Shown here: in pieces, positions 9,460-18,258 of the stretch
Numbering within the stretch: the stretch's first letter is position 1
Layout: each line of letters starts with the position of its first letter
Source: Bacteroidota bacterium
GTDB taxonomy: Bacteria > Bacteroidota > Bacteroidia > Chitinophagales > Chitinophagaceae
Length of the DNA stretch: 64,000 nt
Assembly: GCA_947452905.1 (NCBI GenBank)
Contig: CANGEP010000002.1
Location: 186,001-250,000, forward strand
Reading direction: 5' to 3'
Notes under the pieces: model-generated
Seen by the model: only the letters and a program-made list of their open reading frames with translations
Database searches by the model: none
What the model was told of the DNA's origin: nothing
Program-made: the position numbers and the translations under genes

Positions 9460-9747
9460 ATGGTTGAACTGAATCCTTCATTAACGAACCTCCAAGAAAA
9501 ATTACAGCTTTTAATTAAGCATGTAACTGCTTTGGAAAAAGAGAATCAGCAGCTTAAAAATAGTCTTAGTTCTCACAAAGAGCATCAAGCTCAATTGGAT
9601 TTACAATTGAAACAAAGCCAGGCCGATTTAACAGCCGCGATGGTAAGTAAAGGAAACATGAACGAGGAAGAAAAACAGAAATGGGTAAAGAAAATTGACC
9701 AATACGTTAAAGAGATTGATCATAGTTTAAATAACCTCAATCCTTAA
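9460..9747 (+). CDS. small coiled-coil protein upstream of zapA
   Basis: This 95-residue protein is almost entirely predicted coiled coil. Heptad-like runs of Leu, Lys, Glu and Gln cover residues 8-65, including LQLLIKHVTALEKENQQLKN, and a short helical tail follows. It has no signal peptide. It starts 24 bp after pheT and ends 3 bp before zapA, so translation with ZapA is probably coupled. Size, composition and position recall ZapB-like division factors that pair with ZapA at the Z ring. The function is inferred from context and coiled-coil character; I see no family-defining motif. Confidence 0.65.
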   Translation: MVELNPSLTNLQEKLQLLIKHVTALEKENQQLKNSLSSHKEHQAQLDLQLKQSQADLTAAMVSKGNMNEEEKQKWVKKIDQYVKEIDHSLNNLNP

Positions 9748-9750
9748 TTT

Positions 9751-10059
9751 ATGTCTAGTACAGAAAACGACGATTTAATACCAGTTAATATAACCATTGC
9801 AGATAGAACCTATCGTGTTAAAATCGCCCACAAAGACGAGGAAACGGTTCGAAAAACTGCTGCTTTGATCAATCAAAAAATGCTAGAGTTTAAATCTGCC
9901 TATGCCGGCAAGGACATGCAGGATTATATTTCCATGGTCCTTTTATGGTACACCACCGAGCAACAGGCCAATGGCCAAAGCCTTTATGAGCTAGAACAGC
10001 TTAAAAATCAGCTCGATAGTATGAGCCAAACGATAGAAAAAGCATTACCTACTACTTAA
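9751..10059 (+). CDS. zapA: cell division protein ZapA
   Basis: ZapA binds FtsZ and cross-links protofilaments in the Z ring. The protein has the short family architecture: an N-terminal beta domain (PVNITIADRTYRVKI, then EETVRKTAALINQKMLEFK) followed by a C-terminal coiled coil from about residue 55. Its 102 residues match the family. It lies 3 bp after a coiled-coil gene and 201 bp before rny. The intervening spacer holds a candidate 6S RNA; zapA also neighbours the 6S gene in proteobacteria. Confidence 0.88.
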   Translation: MSSTENDDLIPVNITIADRTYRVKIAHKDEETVRKTAALINQKMLEFKSAYAGKDMQDYISMVLLWYTTEQQANGQSLYELEQLKNQLDSMSQTIEKALPTT

Positions 10060-10104
10060 TTGGCCGACTATGGCCTAATCTTTCCGTAATTTGTTTATCT
10101 TCGT

Positions 10105-10200
10105 AGCTGAACCTTTGACGCATTATTATAATTTATAATGAGTCATCTTGTAATATTGGATGAAAATATGCTTGTTTAGATGACTATCAACGTATTAGCT
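10105..10200 (+). ncRNA. ssrS: candidate 6S RNA (6S-Flavo type)
   Basis: The 201-bp zapA-rny spacer can fold as a long hairpin with the 6S layout. A closing stem AGCTGA (10105-10110) pairs with TTAGCT (10195-10200), with one G-U. TTGA (10115-10118) pairs with TCAA (10187-10190). An apical stem AGTCATCT (10141-10148) pairs perfectly with AGATGACT (10178-10185). Between them the 5' side has a large AT-rich bubble and the 3' side almost none, as in 6S RNA, which mimics an open promoter and binds RNA polymerase. A near-consensus -7 box, TATCTTCG, lies at 10096-10103. The Rfam family 6S-Flavo is known from Bacteroidota. Exact ends and identity are not proven. Confidence 0.5.
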
Positions 10201-10260
10201 ATAATATTTCAAACCGAAAAAGGGGCAGCATGATATTTTTTAAACAACAAGAATTTAACA

Positions 10261-11826
10261 ATGGACCAATCAATATTATTGATCATCATAGGAGCGTCTT
10301 CACTCGTGGGTGGACTCCTAATTGGCAAATTAGTATTTGCCCGTAACACTAAAAAGCAGGTCGAAGAAGCTGAATCTCAAGCCGCTAATATTTTAAAAGA
10401 AGCAGAACTAAGAGCTGAAACTATAAAAAAGGAAAAGCAATTAGAAGCTAAAGAGCGCTTTGTACAATTGAAAGCCGATCATGATCGCGAAATTTTAGAA
10501 AAGAATAAAAAAATCGGAGAAGCGGAAAATAGAATTAAGCAAAACGAACTTAATATCAATCAAAAAGTAGCTGCTCTTGATAAACAAATCAAAGACAACG
10601 ATATTATTAAAGAGAAATTAAATCGCGAAATTGATATTGTTAATAATAAGCGTACAGAATTAGAGAAACATCAAGAAGAGCATATTCGCCGTTTAGAAAA
10701 AATCGCTAATCTGAGTGCCGAAGACGCTAAACAACAATTAATTGAAAGCTTAAAGAACGAAGCTCAAACACAAGCCCTGTCTTTACAACAAGACATTATT
10801 GAAGATGCTAAACAAAAAGCAAACAAAGAAGCGCGTAAAATAATAATTCAATCTATTCAAAGAACAGCTGCCGAAGTGGCTATCGAAAATACAGTGACTG
10901 TATTTAACTTGGAGTCTGATGAAATGAAAGGTCAAATTATTGGTCGTGAAGGTCGAAATATTCGTGCCATTGAAGCTGCCACTGGTGTTGATTTAATTGT
11001 GGACGATACACCAGAGGCAATTTTATTATCTTCTTTTGATCCATTACGTCGTGAAATTGCTCGTTTATCATTACAAAGATTAGTTGCAGATGGACGTATT
11101 CATCCTGCACGTATCGAAGAAGTAGTAGAAAAAACACGTCGTCAATTAGAAGAACAAATAATAGAAATAGGAGAACGAACTGTTATTGAATTAGGTATTC
11201 ATGGTTTACATAAAGAACTTATTCGTATCGTAGGAAAAATGAGATTCCGTTCCTCTTATGGTCAAAACTTATTAATGCACTCTCGTGAAACCGCTAATTT
11301 ATGTGGTATCATGGCAGCTGAATTGGGTATGAATCCTAAATTGGCTAAACGTGCTGGTTTATTACATGATATTGGTAAAGTACCAGACGAAGAGACAGAA
11401 TTAAGTCACGCCTTATTAGGGGCTAAATTAGCCGAAAAATACGGGGAGAACCCAGCAGTGGTAAATGCTATTGGAGCGCACCACGACGAAATGGAAATGC
11501 AATATGTAATTTCTCCAATTATCCAGGCTTGTGACGCTATTAGTGGTGCAAGACCAGGGGCAAGAAGAGAGATTATGCAACAATATATTCAGAGAATCAA
11601 GGACTTAGAGAACTTGGCGATGAACTACCAAGGGGTAGAAAAAGCCTATGCTATCCAAGCGGGTCGTGAATTGAGGGTTATTGTAGAAGCTGAAAAGGTT
11701 ACAGACCAATCTTCTGACCAATTAAGCTTCGAAATTGCTCAAAAAATACAAACAGAGATGACTTATCCTGGCCAAATTAAAGTAACCGTAATACGAGAAA
11801 AACGCGCGGTGAACATTGCTAGATAG
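10261..11826 (+). CDS. rny: ribonuclease Y
   Basis: RNase Y is a membrane-anchored endoribonuclease that starts mRNA decay. An N-terminal transmembrane helix (residues 4-24, rich in Leu/Ile/Gly) is followed by a long charged coiled coil to about residue 200. A KH RNA-binding domain follows, with [20 protein letters not shown] near 225, then an HD domain with the metal-binding HDIGK near residue 369. The C-terminus RVIVEAEKV and [12 protein letters not shown] is typical. Its 521 residues match the family. It is separated from zapA by the candidate 6S RNA, and is followed by a separate rplS promoter. Confidence 0.96.
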   Translation: MDQSILLIIIGASSLVGGLLIGKLVFARNTKKQVEEAESQAANILKEAELRAETIKKEKQLEAKERFVQLKADHDREILEKNKKIGEAENRIKQNELNINQKVAALDKQIKDNDIIKEKLNREIDIVNNKRTELEKHQEEHIRRLEKIANLSAEDAKQQLIESLKNEAQTQALSLQQDIIEDAKQKANKEARKIIIQSIQRTAAEVAIENTVTVFNLESDEMKGQIIGREGRNIRAIEAATGVDLIVDDTPEAILLSSFDPLRREIARLSLQRLVADGRIHPARIEEVVEKTRRQLEEQIIEIGERTVIELGIHGLHKELIRIVGKMRFRSSYGQNLLMHSRETANLCGIMAAELGMNPKLAKRAGLLHDIGKVPDEETELSHALLGAKLAEKYGENPAVVNAIGAHHDEMEMQYVISPIIQACDAISGARPGARREIMQQYIQRIKDLENLAMNYQGVEKAYAIQAGRELRVIVEAEKVTDQSSDQLSFEIAQKIQTEMTYPGQIKVTVIREKRAVNIAR

Positions 11827-11873
11827 GGCTTTGGGGGTATAAAAAGAGGTATTTTAATATTTGGATCAAATAA

Positions 11874-11905
11874 TTTGGATAATAGCGAGGGTAACCCTAC
11901 CTTTG
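11874..11905 (+). promoter_or_regulatory. rplS promoter (Bacteroidota -33/-7)
   Basis: TTTG at 11874-11877 and TACCTTTG at 11898-11905 are separated by 20 bp, an exact match to the TTTG-N19-21-TAnnTTTG consensus of Bacteroidota housekeeping sigma. Transcription would start near 11909, leaving a leader of about 19 nt before the rplS ATG. Confidence 0.85.
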
Positions 11906-11927
11906 CCGTCCGCAAAAAACAAGAATT

Positions 11928-12278
11928 ATGAGCGCAGCAGTAAAGTTCGTACACGAGCAATTGACAGCAAAAAAAGACTACCCAGCTTTTAAAGCTGGTG
12001 ATAATATTACCGTAAACTACAAAATTGTAGAGGGTGGTAAAGAGCGTATCCAGTCCTTCCGTGGTGATGTTATCAAAACACAAGGAAATGGTGCTACAGC
12101 TACTTTCACAGTACGTAAAATTTCTGATGGTGTAGGTGTAGAGCGTTTATTTCCTTTCTTATCTCCAAACATCGATGGTATCGTATTAAATAAGTCTGGT
12201 AAAGTACGTCGTGCTAAATTGTACTATCTTCGTGATAGAAGCGGTAAGAGTGCTCGTATTAAAGAAAAAAGATTCTAG
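11928..12278 (+). CDS. rplS: 50S ribosomal protein L19
   Basis: L19 sits at the interface of the ribosomal subunits. Family signatures are [21 protein letters not shown] near residue 25, [20 protein letters not shown] and the C-terminal [20 protein letters not shown]. The 116 residues match bacterial L19. It is monocistronic here, with a consensus promoter upstream and an intrinsic terminator 35 bp after the stop, and lies apart from the rimM-trmD genes it often accompanies in other bacteria. Confidence 0.98.
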   Translation: MSAAVKFVHEQLTAKKDYPAFKAGDNITVNYKIVEGGKERIQSFRGDVIKTQGNGATATFTVRKISDGVGVERLFPFLSPNIDGIVLNKSGKVRRAKLYYLRDRSGKSARIKEKRF

Positions 12279-12313
12279 TAAAAAAGGCCTAGCCTTTGCT
12301 AAAAGACATACAA

Positions 12314-12341
12314 ACGGGTCCCTTTGGGATCCGTTTTTTTT
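12314..12341 (+). terminator. intrinsic terminator of rplS
   Basis: ACGGGTCCC (12314-12322) pairs with GGGATCCGT (12326-12334) with one G-U pair and a TTT loop, followed by eight T. Confidence 0.9.
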
Positions 12342-12397
12342 GACCTTATAATTTACTTAAATCGTCAAAAAATGATATTTCTCTTTTATAATTACCT

Positions 12398-12405
12398 TAC
12401 CTTTA
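12398..12405 (+). promoter_or_regulatory. candidate tatA -7 element
   Basis: TACCTTTA lies 19 nt before the tatA ATG and after the rplS terminator. It differs from TAnnTTTG only in the last base; no good -33 box is visible. Confidence 0.45.
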
Positions 12406-12424
12406 AACCTATAAAATTAACGTT

Positions 12425-12616
12425 ATGGGCAATTTAGGATTTCAAGAATTATTAATTATCGGAGTAGTTGTATTAGTGATGTTTGGTGGTCGTAAAATAC
12501 CAGAATTCATGAAAGGGTTAGGTAAAGGTATTCGTGAATTTAATGATGCTAAAAACAATGTGAAGAAAGAATTGGAAGATGGCATCAACGAGAAAGACGA
12601 GAAAAAAGCTTCTTAA
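12425..12616 (+). CDS. tatA: twin-arginine translocase subunit TatA/TatE
   Basis: TatA polymerises to form the pore that moves folded proteins across the inner membrane. The 63-residue protein has the standard form: a short N-terminus, a transmembrane helix at about 6-21 ([18 protein letters not shown]), the FG hinge, the amphipathic helix [17 protein letters not shown] and a charged tail. TatC is not in the window. It is 28 bp ahead of gatA in the same direction and likely cotranscribed with it, with its own -7 element after the rplS terminator. Confidence 0.93.
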   Translation: MGNLGFQELLIIGVVVLVMFGGRKIPEFMKGLGKGIREFNDAKNNVKKELEDGINEKDEKKAS

Positions 12617-12644
12617 TTTAATTACTATTTCAATCGTCTAGCCT

Positions 12645-14069
12645 TTGTTTCGTTTCGATACAATCAAAGACTACCATGCTCAATTATCAGCAGGTCAAAC
12701 GTCTTGTATCCATGCAGTAGATTATTACCTGGAACAAATTTCTCAGCAAGCATCTCTTAATTCATTTTTAGAAGTATTTGCGGAGGAAGCAAAAAATCGT
12801 GCCTTGTTCTTAGATGAACAAAGAGCCGCTGGTAAACCATTAGGCAAACTACATGGGGTTGTGGTGGGTATTAAAGATGTACTTTCTTATGAAGGACATA
12901 AAGTAAGTGCCGCTTCTAAAATTTTAGAAAATTTTACAGCTGTTTATTCTGCCACTGCTATCCAAAAAATATTGGAAGAAGGGGCTATTATAATTGGTCG
13001 CCAAAACTGTGATGAGTTTGCGATGGGTAGTAGCAACGAAAATTCCGCCTATGGTCCAGTAAAAAACGCCATCGATCCAACCCGTGTTCCAGGTGGCTCC
13101 TCAGGGGGTTCGGCTGTGGCTATTCAATCAAATTGTTGCATGATTAGTTTGGGATCAGATACTGGCGGTTCCGTTCGACAACCCGCAGATTTTTGTGGAG
13201 TGGTTGGTTTAAAGCCAAGTTATGGACGCATTTCTAGATATGGGTTAATTGCTTATGCCTCTTCTTTTGACCAAATAGGTATTTTTTCTAAAACAATTTT
13301 GGATGCCGCTATAGTGCTAGAAGTGATTTCTGGGGCTGATGATTTCGATAGTACTGTTTCCTTCAAAGAAGTTCCCTTATATAGTCAAGAAATAAATAAA
13401 GAGGAGACGCCCAAAAAAGTTGCTTACTTTAAAGAGACTTTATCACATCCGGGATTAGATCCTGAAATAAAAAAACAAATCGAAGAATACTTACAATCTT
13501 TGCAAAGCAAAGGGTATATAGTGGAGGCTATAGATTTTAGTTTGCTACCTTATTTAGTGCCTACTTATTATGTATTAACAACTGCCGAAGCCTCTAGTAA
13601 TCTATCTCGTTTTGATGGTATTAAATATGGTCATCGAACACATGATAAAATAGAAGACTTAACTGACTTGTATAAAAAGTCAAGAACAGAAGGTTTTGGG
13701 GAAGAGGTTAAAAGAAGAATTTTGTTGGGTAGTTTTGTTTTAAGTGCTGGCTATTTTGATGCCTATTTTACCAAAGCACAACAAGTAAGACAACAGTTAG
13801 TGGATTTAACGACTAATTTATTTAGCCAATACGATATACTCGTTTCGCCAACCGTACCTAGTCCTGCTTTTAAATTAGGAGAGAACAATCATTCAGCTAC
13901 CGAAATGTTTTTAGCCGATATTTATACGGTTTATGCCAATCTAGTGGGTATCCCAGCTATATCGGTGCCTTTATTTAAACATTCCAATGGCATGCCTTTT
14001 GGCCTGCAAGTAATGAGTGCTCCTTTTAATGAAGTAGCATTACTGCGTTTTTCGGCCAGCTTATCTTAA
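12645..14069 (+). CDS. gatA: Asp-tRNA(Asn)/Glu-tRNA(Gln) amidotransferase subunit A
   Basis: GatA releases ammonia from glutamine for GatB-dependent transamidation of misacylated tRNA. Amidase signature features are VVVGIKDVLSYEGHKVSAAS with the catalytic Lys near residue 74, RQNCDEFAMGSSNEN, and the GGSSGGSAVAI loop near 150, with the catalytic cis-Ser/Ser pair completed by GSDTGGSVRQPADFCG. Length is 474. The start is a TTG at 12645 (reading FRFDTIKDYH next); an in-frame TAG lies two codons upstream, so no earlier start is possible. gatB and gatC are not in the window. It converges on the acidic-protein gene. Confidence 0.95.
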   Translation: MFRFDTIKDYHAQLSAGQTSCIHAVDYYLEQISQQASLNSFLEVFAEEAKNRALFLDEQRAAGKPLGKLHGVVVGIKDVLSYEGHKVSAASKILENFTAVYSATAIQKILEEGAIIIGRQNCDEFAMGSSNENSAYGPVKNAIDPTRVPGGSSGGSAVAIQSNCCMISLGSDTGGSVRQPADFCGVVGLKPSYGRISRYGLIAYASSFDQIGIFSKTILDAAIVLEVISGADDFDSTVSFKEVPLYSQEINKEETPKKVAYFKETLSHPGLDPEIKKQIEEYLQSLQSKGYIVEAIDFSLLPYLVPTYYVLTTAEASSNLSRFDGIKYGHRTHDKIEDLTDLYKKSRTEGFGEEVKRRILLGSFVLSAGYFDAYFTKAQQVRQQLVDLTTNLFSQYDILVSPTVPSPAFKLGENNHSATEMFLADIYTVYANLVGIPAISVPLFKHSNGMPFGLQVMSAPFNEVALLRFSASLS

Positions 14070-14126
14070 GCCATATCGCTTAGATCCAAAAATAAGGTTT
14101 CAAAAAAAAATTGAAAATAAAGCGAA

Positions 14127-14474
14127 TTAAAAATCATCGTCGAACTCATCTTTGTCGTCGAATAAATCATCTTCGCCTAAACTTAAATCTTCGTCTAAAG
14201 AAAAATCATCATCATCATCCGATTTTCCTTTCTTTGCTCCGCCTGCTTTTTTGCTGGCTTTTTTTGGCATATCAAATTCTTCAAAGTCGGGATCCCAACT
14301 ATCATCGTCTTCAGTTTTTCCCCAATCATCATCAACTTCTTCTTCGTCTTCAATATCGTCATCATCTTCGTCCACAGCTTTTTTCTTAACTGCTGTTTTG
14401 CTCAGTTTTTCCGCAGCCATTGCATTAGATTTTGGAGAGGCGGACTTTTTTGCTATTACTGTTTTAACTGCCAT
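14127..14474 (-). CDS. acidic low-complexity protein of unknown function
   Basis: This 115-residue protein has a basic Ala/Lys/Ser-rich N-terminal third and then a very acidic tail. Blocks such as DEDDDDIEDEEEVDDDWG and KSDDDDDFSLDEDLSLGEDD alternate with a short basic hinge, PKKASKKAGGAKKGK, near residue 72. It has no membrane segment or folded-domain signature and is probably disordered. A TAnnTTTG promoter element 8 nt before its ATG supports it being a real gene; the overlapping Ser-rich frame on the plus strand is a shadow. Its composition recalls the acidic tail of RNA polymerase delta or nucleic-acid mimics, but that is only resemblance. It lies between purA and gatA. Confidence 0.75.
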   Translation of the reverse strand: MAVKTVIAKKSASPKSNAMAAEKLSKTAVKKKAVDEDDDDIEDEEEVDDDWGKTEDDDSWDPDFEEFDMPKKASKKAGGAKKGKSDDDDDFSLDEDLSLGEDDLFDDKDEFDDDF

Positions 14475-14482
14475 AGTTGATT

Positions 14483-14507
14483 CAAAATTACACTGTAAAA
14501 TTTCAAA
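14483..14507 (-). promoter_or_regulatory. promoter of the acidic-protein gene
   Basis: On the minus strand TAATTTTG (14483-14490) is a perfect -7 motif 8 nt before the ATG. A TTTG at 14504-14507 lies 13 bp upstream, closer than the usual 19-21 bp. Confidence 0.6.
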
Positions 14508-14532
14508 TGATTTTTTTATTTACCAAATAAAA

Positions 14533-14575
14533 AAGGACTTTTTTTTTAGTTTTTAAAACTTCGAAAAAAGTCCTT
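14533..14575 (-). terminator. intrinsic terminator of purA
   Basis: Read on the minus strand, AAGGACTTTTTT is followed by a short AT-rich loop, AAAAAAAGTCCTT and a T-rich tail. It lies 8 bp after the purA stop and insulates the acidic-protein gene. Confidence 0.85.
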
Positions 14576-14583
14576 AATCTATA

Positions 14584-15846
14584 TTATAAATGTATAATTT
14601 GATCACGGCCTGGACCATTAGAAACATACTTAATAGGCACGCCTAAATAAGTATTAATATAGTCAATATAGGATTGCATGGTTGCAGGAATTGCTTTTCC
14701 TGTTGCTAATGTTGTAGAGTCCATATTCCAACCTTCCATTTTTTTCCATATGGGAGTAACAGGTGTGCCCACTAATTGAAAAGGAACATAGTCAATTTGC
14801 TTACCTTCCATTTCATAAGCTATACCTAATTCTAATTCTTTAAAAGAATCTAATATGTCGGCCTTGGTCATGATAATTTGTGTTACACCATTAATCATGC
14901 AAGTATATTTTAGTGCTACTAAATCGATCCATCCACAACGACGGGGACGACCTGTAGTGGCTCCAAATTCACTTCCAATCTTTCTTAGCTCTTCGCCTTT
15001 TGCATCGTGTAGTTCGGTAGGGAAGGGGCCACTGCCTACTCTTGTACAATAAGCTTTTGAAATGCCAAATACTTCGCCAATTTGTTTAGGTGAAATACCT
15101 AAGCCTGTACAAACGCCAGCAGAAATAGTATTGCTAGAAGTTACAAATGGGAAAGTGCCAAAGTCGATATCTAACATGGAGCCTTGTGCGCCTTCGGCCA
15201 ATACTTTTTTACCCTTCGCTATTTGATCATTAATAAAGTATTCGCAATTAATAATGTTTAAAGTTTTTAAAAACTCAATGGCTTCAAAAAACTCAGACTC
15301 CATCTCGCTAATATCTTCATTAAAATTATAGCTATCTAAAATTTTCTGATGCTTCATTCTTAAAGCAATGTATTTGCTTATGAATTTCTTGTCTAATAAA
15401 TCGCCTACTCTTAAGGCATTACGACCTGTTTTGTCCATATAGGCAGGCCCAATTCCTTTTAGGGTAGAACCTATTTTAGCTTCTCCTTTTGAAAGTTCAG
15501 AGGCTTTATCCAAAGCACGGTGGGAAGGAATAATAATATTAGTTCGCTCCGAAATAAATAAATTCTTTTTTACATCCACACCCATGGTGGCTACTGCATC
15601 ACATTCTTTTTTTAGAGTAACAGGGTCAAGTACTACGCCATTACCAATAATATTTATTTTATCCTGATGAAATATACCAGAAGGGATTTGATGTAATACC
15701 ATTTTGGTTCCATTCACATACAAAGTATGACCTGCATTGGGCCCCCCTTGGAATCTTGCTATAATATCATATTTGGGTGCAAAATAGTCAACGATTTTAC
15801 CCTTTCCTTCATCCCCCCATTGAAGTCCTAAAATTACATCTACCAT
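14584..15846 (-). CDS. purA: adenylosuccinate synthetase
   Basis: PurA joins IMP and aspartate with GTP hydrolysis in the first committed step to AMP. The N-terminal GLQWGDEGKGKIVDY is the phosphate-binding loop with the catalytic Asp. NAGHTLYVNG, LKGIGPAYMDKTGRNALRVGDL and EGAQGSMLDIDFGTFPFVTSSNT are further family signatures, and TTGRPRRCGWIDLV forms part of the IMP/GTP site. Length is 420. It has a consensus -7 element upstream, starts 78 bp from the relA/spoT stop, and ends at a clear terminator. Confidence 0.98.
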   Translation of the reverse strand: MVDVILGLQWGDEGKGKIVDYFAPKYDIIARFQGGPNAGHTLYVNGTKMVLHQIPSGIFHQDKINIIGNGVVLDPVTLKKECDAVATMGVDVKKNLFISERTNIIIPSHRALDKASELSKGEAKIGSTLKGIGPAYMDKTGRNALRVGDLLDKKFISKYIALRMKHQKILDSYNFNEDISEMESEFFEAIEFLKTLNIINCEYFINDQIAKGKKVLAEGAQGSMLDIDFGTFPFVTSSNTISAGVCTGLGISPKQIGEVFGISKAYCTRVGSGPFPTELHDAKGEELRKIGSEFGATTGRPRRCGWIDLVALKYTCMINGVTQIIMTKADILDSFKELELGIAYEMEGKQIDYVPFQLVGTPVTPIWKKMEGWNMDSTTLATGKAIPATMQSYIDYINTYLGVPIKYVSNGPGRDQIIHL

Positions 15847-15865
15847 TATTATTTGTTTGAGAGCA

Positions 15866-15873
15866 CAAAAATA
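15866..15873 (-). promoter_or_regulatory. purA -7 element
   Basis: TATTTTTG on the minus strand fits TAnnTTTG and lies 19 nt before the purA ATG, in the 78-bp gap after relA/spoT. No clear -33 TTTG is present. Confidence 0.55.
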
Positions 15874-15924
15874 AGTCTTGCTAAGTTTATTACCTATTTA
15901 TCCCTATGTTAATTGAACTAAGTT

Positions 15925-18186
15925 TTACACAGTTTCGGTGTCGAATCTGTTAACTTGTTGAATACCCTTTAAGGAATTTAACTTATCTACTAGTTGATTA
16001 AGTTCGTCTTTGTCGTGCACAAACACTTTGATGGTGCCTTGGAAAAGCCCATCTTTTGATTCGATAGTTAGCGCTGCAATATTAATTCTAAGATCACCAC
16101 TAATAATATTGGTAATTTTATTAACTACCCCTACATCATCAATCCCAATGATACTAAGGCCTGTTAGGAAAGAAATTTCTTTATTTTTTGCCCACTTAGT
16201 TTTAACCACTCTGTGTCCATAATTAGCTAATAATCTGGTGGCATTGGGACAAGTAGTTCTATGAATAATCAACCCTTTCCCCGTACTTACAAAACCAAAC
16301 ACATCGTCTCCAGGAATAGGATTGCAGCATTTTGCTAAAGTGTATTTAATTTGGTCGCTTGACTCCCCAAAAATAATTAGCTCAGATTCTTTTTTAGAAT
16401 ATGTTTTGGCACCAGGTTGATAATCGGGACCTATTTCTGTTTTTTCTTGCACTGGTTTTGGCGCTTCCACTTTATCACCAATCACCTGAAATAATTTGAG
16501 TTCTTTTAAGTCAATATTTTTGGTGGCAATACGGTATAGTAAATCTAGTTGACTACTTAGTTTGTAGTAGTTCATCACTTGATCAATATTATAGGGATTA
16601 TAAACCCCGCCAATGCCTTCTAATTTTCTCTGTAAAGTATATTTACCTTCTTCTGCAATTAGTTTTTTCTCTTCTCTCAAAGCGTCTTTAATACTATTTT
16701 TTGCTTTGGCGGTAACCACACTATTTAACCAATCCTCGGAAGGTTTTTGTTTATTGCTGGTGATAATTTCAATTTGATCTCCACTTCGTAGTTTGTGACT
16801 AATAGGGACTAACTTATGGTTTACCTTTGCACCTATACATTTAGATCCAATAGCTGTATGTATGTAAAAAGCAAAATCTAAAGCCGAGCTATTGGTAGGT
16901 AACATTTTTACTTCCCCCTTAGGCGTGTATACATATATTTCCTCGGCAAGGAAGGAGGTTTTAAAGTCTTGTAAAAAATCGATACCGCTATCATCCTGAT
17001 TACTTAATGCTTCTCTTATTTGAATAAACCATTTATCAAATCGATCCTCGGATGCATTGTCCTCTTTGTATTTAAAATGGGCTGCTAAACCTTTTTCGGC
17101 AATTTCATTCATACGCTTGGTGCGAATTTGCACTTCCACCCATTTTCCCTGTGGCCCCATTACTGTAGTGTGTAAAGCTTCGTAGCCATTGCTTTTTGGG
17201 TTACTCAACCAATCTCTTAAGCGTTCTGGAGAAGGCAAATATTCGTCGGTAATTAAAGAATAAACTTTCCAGCAATCTTCTTTTTCTTTTTCAAGTGGAG
17301 AATCTAGTATCACACGGATTGCAAATAAATCATAAACTTCCTCAAAGCTCACTCCTTTCTTTTTTATTTTATTCCAAATGGAATGAATGCTTTTGGGCCT
17401 GCCATAAATTTCAAAATTAAAATTAGCAAGTGCTAATTTATCTTTTAAAGGACGAATAAATTCATTGATATATTTAGTGCGTTCTCTCTTTGTTTCAGCT
17501 AATTTTTTGGCAATTTCTTTATAGGTATCTGCCTCAATATATTTCATCGACAAATCCTCGAGCTCTGTTTTTATATTGTATAAGCCCATGCGGTGTGCTA
17601 GTGGAGCGTATACCCATATGGTTTCAGAAGAAATTTTTAATTGCTTCTCTTGTTTCATGGCATCCAATGTTCGCATATTATGCAAACGGTCAGCTAGCTT
17701 AATTAATATAACACGTGGGTCGTCGGTAAGTGTAAGTAAGATTTTTTTAAAATTCTCCGCCTGCTGGCTACTATTGGTATCCATCACCGAAGATATTTTT
17801 GTGAGTCCGTCTACGATTTTAGCGATCTCATTACCAAATTCACTTTTGATATCATCCAAGGTAATATCGGTATCTTCTACAGTGTCATGCAAAAGTGCAC
17901 AAATGGTACTTCGCACACCCAAACCAATTTCCTCTACACAAATCATAGCTACGGCAATGGGATGAAAAATATAAGGCTCACCCGTTTTGCGACGCATCGT
18001 TTTATGCGCATTGGTCGCCATTTCAAAGGCGGTTCTAAGTAATTCCTTGTCCCCTTTTTTTATTTTTGGCCTTAATGCTTTTAAAAGGGCGCGATACAAA
18101 CGAACAATTTCTTTATTTTCTTGTTCTTCGTTTAAATTGTACTGACTGTTGTACTGAGGTTTAATATCGTTATCGCTAAAGTCCAT
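15925..18186 (-). CDS. bifunctional (p)ppGpp synthetase/hydrolase (RelA/SpoT family)
   Basis: This enzyme makes and degrades the stringent-response alarmone (p)ppGpp. Order: an HD hydrolase domain with HPIAVAMI, LLHDTVEDTDIT and LIKLADRLHNMRTL intact (residues about 60-200); a synthetase domain with KSIHSIWNKI and GYEALHTTVMGP (about 250-400); a TGS domain with YTPKGEVKMLP and DFAFYIHTAIG (about 430); and C-terminal zinc-finger-like CCNPIPGD and ACT domains. Both catalytic halves look functional. The ATG at 18186 (MDFSDNDI) gives about 753 residues; the frame extends to 18291 but that overlaps the divergent ABC gene and its promoter. Confidence 0.95.
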   Translation of the reverse strand: MDFSDNDIKPQYNSQYNLNEEQENKEIVRLYRALLKALRPKIKKGDKELLRTAFEMATNAHKTMRRKTGEPYIFHPIAVAMICVEEIGLGVRSTICALLHDTVEDTDITLDDIKSEFGNEIAKIVDGLTKISSVMDTNSSQQAENFKKILLTLTDDPRVILIKLADRLHNMRTLDAMKQEKQLKISSETIWVYAPLAHRMGLYNIKTELEDLSMKYIEADTYKEIAKKLAETKRERTKYINEFIRPLKDKLALANFNFEIYGRPKSIHSIWNKIKKKGVSFEEVYDLFAIRVILDSPLEKEKEDCWKVYSLITDEYLPSPERLRDWLSNPKSNGYEALHTTVMGPQGKWVEVQIRTKRMNEIAEKGLAAHFKYKEDNASEDRFDKWFIQIREALSNQDDSGIDFLQDFKTSFLAEEIYVYTPKGEVKMLPTNSSALDFAFYIHTAIGSKCIGAKVNHKLVPISHKLRSGDQIEIITSNKQKPSEDWLNSVVTAKAKNSIKDALREEKKLIAEEGKYTLQRKLEGIGGVYNPYNIDQVMNYYKLSSQLDLLYRIATKNIDLKELKLFQVIGDKVEAPKPVQEKTEIGPDYQPGAKTYSKKESELIIFGESSDQIKYTLAKCCNPIPGDDVFGFVSTGKGLIIHRTTCPNATRLLANYGHRVVKTKWAKNKEISFLTGLSIIGIDDVGVVNKITNIISGDLRINIAALTIESKDGLFQGTIKVFVHDKDELNQLVDKLNSLKGIQQVNRFDTETV

Positions 18187-18243
18187 TGGTTTACGAAAAT
18201 ACGTAAAAGCCCTAGGATTTTTACAAAGAACAAACAGATAGTG

Positions 18244-18251
18244 TAACTTTG
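18244..18251 (+). promoter_or_regulatory. -7 element of the MsbA-like gene
   Basis: TAACTTTG is a perfect TAnnTTTG motif ending 7 nt before the ATG, so the leader would be only a few nucleotides. It lies in the 72-bp divergent gap with relA/spoT. Confidence 0.65.
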
Positions 18252-18258
18252 TTTTTCT

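Noticed and set aside
10060..10080. GGCC/GGCC hairpin just after zapA as a terminator
   Set aside because: The stem is only about four GC pairs and no T tract follows.
14111..14556. Ser-rich and His/Arg-rich plus-strand frames opposite the acidic protein
   Set aside because: They are the antisense of Asp/Glu codon repeats (GAT/GAA read as ATC/TTC and TCA/TCG). The minus frame has a perfect promoter and normal start.
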